Shown here: one piece after another, positions 62,901-64,000 of the stretch
Position numbering within the stretch: the first letter of the stretch is position 1
Layout: each line of letters begins with the position of its first letter
DNA from: Deinococcus sp. KNUC1210
Lineage (GTDB): Bacteria > Deinococcota > Deinococci > Deinococcales > Deinococcaceae
DNA: 64,000 nucleotides
Direction of reading: 5' to 3'
Assembly: GCF_022344005.1 (NCBI RefSeq)
Contig: NZ_CP092196.1
Span: 124,001-188,000 of the forward strand
Notes under the pieces: generated by a model
The model's database searches: none
What the model saw: the letters and a program-made list of their open reading frames with translations, nothing else
Told to the model about the DNA's origin: nothing
Made by a program: the position numbers and the translations under genes

Positions 62901-62916
62901 GCTGACCGAACTCTGA
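59908..62916 (+). CDS. STAND-type ATPase with C-terminal SARP/BTAD DNA-binding module, transcriptional activator
   Basis: A protein of 1002 aa from GTG 59908, TAGCAT six bases upstream. The N-terminal P-loop domain ([17 protein letters not shown]; Walker [31 protein letters not shown]) is MalT/LuxR-like. A TPR-type middle of about 500 residues follows. Residues about 770-860 are an OmpR/SARP winged helix ([52 protein letters not shown]) and 865-1002 a BTAD-like helical domain ending [19 protein letters not shown]. It probably activates by binding the 11-bp-period boxes before the importer operon and the SDR gene. Confidence 0.88.
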   Translation: MIPLPGWRDLTSLRRTRQPTVRGALARPRVTALLAAARVGVVVAPAGYGKTTALTAFPGPLCWLTLDADDADPQVLAAGLALAAEPLAGGGAPAALLDAGAAPRLVAARVGDLLERTGATLVLDDAHHLTHPQSAELLSRLLGGPGQRTRLILLSRVPLTLPELTRLDAAGEVARLSVAELAFTPQEVSALAAAQGLHLTPAEVRSAHTLTEGWPIALRFLVQAAVQGRVRFAALDDLHSDAQLGTLFTYLAQEVLGPLDPALRALLTQSSVFEELTPDLLQSVLDERQAGQLLDALAGSGTFLTRTGEVYRAHPLLRAHLRAQLRPEEITRLAARGAAFFEATGRPRRALAAHLQAGHDTRAAELLAHHGRDWLAQGRTHLVLRSVNAVPPAAWTPTLYALAGDALRASSRYAEALARYAQASPLDRALGEARVALDTVQPALAWDPLATAARLMDAAGQAGLHRLQAENLLNAGQLADALALDPELIGGARYCLRSGNLTAALRLATRAAQGETGGERAARNHREGLLLLSFLQALLGQGAEAEARAREGLAEGVRLESPFVQSLALARLGHALLIQNDLTGAAQVYREAFEMARGVAGRLQVEPLMGLTVIAARSGDAGSANVQLQDALERSSGDRYMAGLLMLSAGLGQLQGGFPEQAQARLGEARALLAGIGDRFGQGAAELALYAAGRTPELAVSARAAALQYPSLLATYSLLSPFPERAQRAVLLARLGEGASTEEALALGAVGRALGYAALPRPDQVPGFEVDVRVLGRLTVSRSGREQRDWGRAKARDLLLLLALHPDGLAREVAQDLLFPDADPPVAERNFRVILHALGQVLEEGAVSGTFLERGDWLRLRPSPDLRVDIQAAWAVLGSPVGSAGRLTELLALPLRLAEVALEGVQEAAAQYVNRLSDALVAEAAAALGHGDSERAIQAAERALMLDPAHEPATRVLMRSMHLAGNPAAVARRYSALTTALANLGLSPLPETVALYRALTEL

Positions 62917-62928
62917 GAAGCGCGGGCA

Positions 62929-62962
62929 GTGTAGCAGGACTGTAACGCGGCGCCGCTAGAGT
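62929..62962 (+). promoter_or_regulatory. SARP-type double heptad box and -10 of the SDR gene
   Basis: GTGTAGC (62929-62935) and CTGTAAC (62940-62946) repeat with an 11-bp period; 10 bases later TAGAGT (62957-62962), then 6 bases to ATG 62969. Same geometry as at 55177-55210. Confidence 0.65.
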
Positions 62963-62968
62963 CGGGGC

Positions 62969-63769
<801 letters not shown>

Positions 63770-63925
63770 ACAGATGACCTCGGTGGAACGCTGCTGCTCG
63801 TGCTTTTGATCGTCGCCAATGCTTTCATCATCCAGGGAATTGCCCAGCAATGAATCGACGCAGAGAGAAACTGGTGGCGCGCTCCGACGCCGGAACGTTC
63901 ATTCTTCACAGCCGCGAGGAGTGCC

Positions 63926-64000
63926 ATGTTGATTCAAGATCTGCGGATGATGTACCTGCGCGAACTTGCCACCCTGGAACGCGAACCCGCCCTCTACCCG
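63926..64000 (+). CDS. 5' end of a YciE/DUF892-like ferritin-family protein (partial)
   Basis: ATG 63926 follows GCGAGGAGTGCC. The visible 25 residues (MLIQDLRMMYLRELATLERE) fit the first helix of YciE/YciF-type ferritin-like stress proteins. The rest lies beyond the window, so the family call is tentative. Confidence 0.5.
   Translation, partial: MLIQDLRMMYLRELATLEREPALYP

Overview
The window reads as Deinococcus or a close relative. Coding GC is high, many genes start directly at an ATG or GTG with a TANNNT -10 hexamer only 5-8 bases upstream (the leaderless promoter style known from Deinococcus), the ParA has the [13 protein letters not shown] P-loop, and the IS remnants belong to the IS4, IS5, IS66 and IS630 families. 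The parAB pair with flanking palindromes, many decayed genes and mixed base composition suggest a secondary replicon (megaplasmid or second chromosome) with a large accessory region. No rRNA, tRNA or CRISPR array was seen. The genus is an inference from these traits.

Layout. 1-5.5 kb: end of an SDR-like gene, a four-helix membrane protein, an IS4 remnant, a large PAS(x5)-GAF-HD-GYP signalling protein and a broken CAP-domain lipoprotein. 6.4-8.7 kb: a 58-codon peptide gene with a lasso-type RiPP leader motif, overlapping a TIG plus beta-propeller lipoprotein. 9.9-11.6 kb: parAB between two copies of a 16-bp palindrome. 12.4-16.8 kb: a secreted alpha/beta hydrolase divergent from a winged-helix regulator, and a second peptide-plus-lipoprotein pair sharing the N-terminal module of the first. 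17-36 kb: small hypothetical genes, a decayed phage-like cluster, PadR with its membrane partner, a decayed tyrosine recombinase, a HEAT protein, a papain-fold secreted protein and several IS fragments. 36-40 kb: a PAP2 phosphatase and a phage-type lysis cassette whose GH19 lysin has two stop codons.

40.4-42.4 kb holds what I consider the most unusual structure: six same-strand copies of an ~85-nt unit, each with a TANNNT hexamer, then 22-25 bases later a CAGGC box, a GCGCAC...GTGCGC stem with compensated base pairs, and a T tract. It looks like an array of small RNA genes. Beside it lie three copies of a small acidic protein gene, one internally deleted. 42.7-48.9 kb contains AT-rich foreign genes and one complete 831-bp IS5-type element.

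From 49 kb the sequence becomes conventional: a spore-photoproduct-lyase-family radical SAM protein, a three-ORF GIY-YIG operon, an MFS remnant and a small lipoprotein. 53.3-63.8 kb is a metabolic block: two alpha/beta hydrolase genes (one MetX-like, frameshifted), a complete branched-chain-amino-acid-type ABC importer (binding protein, two permeases, two ATPases; livM frameshifted by one G), a 1002-aa ATPase-SARP/BTAD regulator and a 3-hydroxybutyrate-dehydrogenase-like SDR. The importer and the SDR gene carry the same two-heptad, 11-bp-period box ten bases before their -10 hexamers. That is the geometry of SARP operators, so the regulator lying between them probably controls both.

Several genes are interrupted by single in-frame TAG codons or one-base homopolymer changes. 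Some are plainly pseudogenes; others may be assembly errors.
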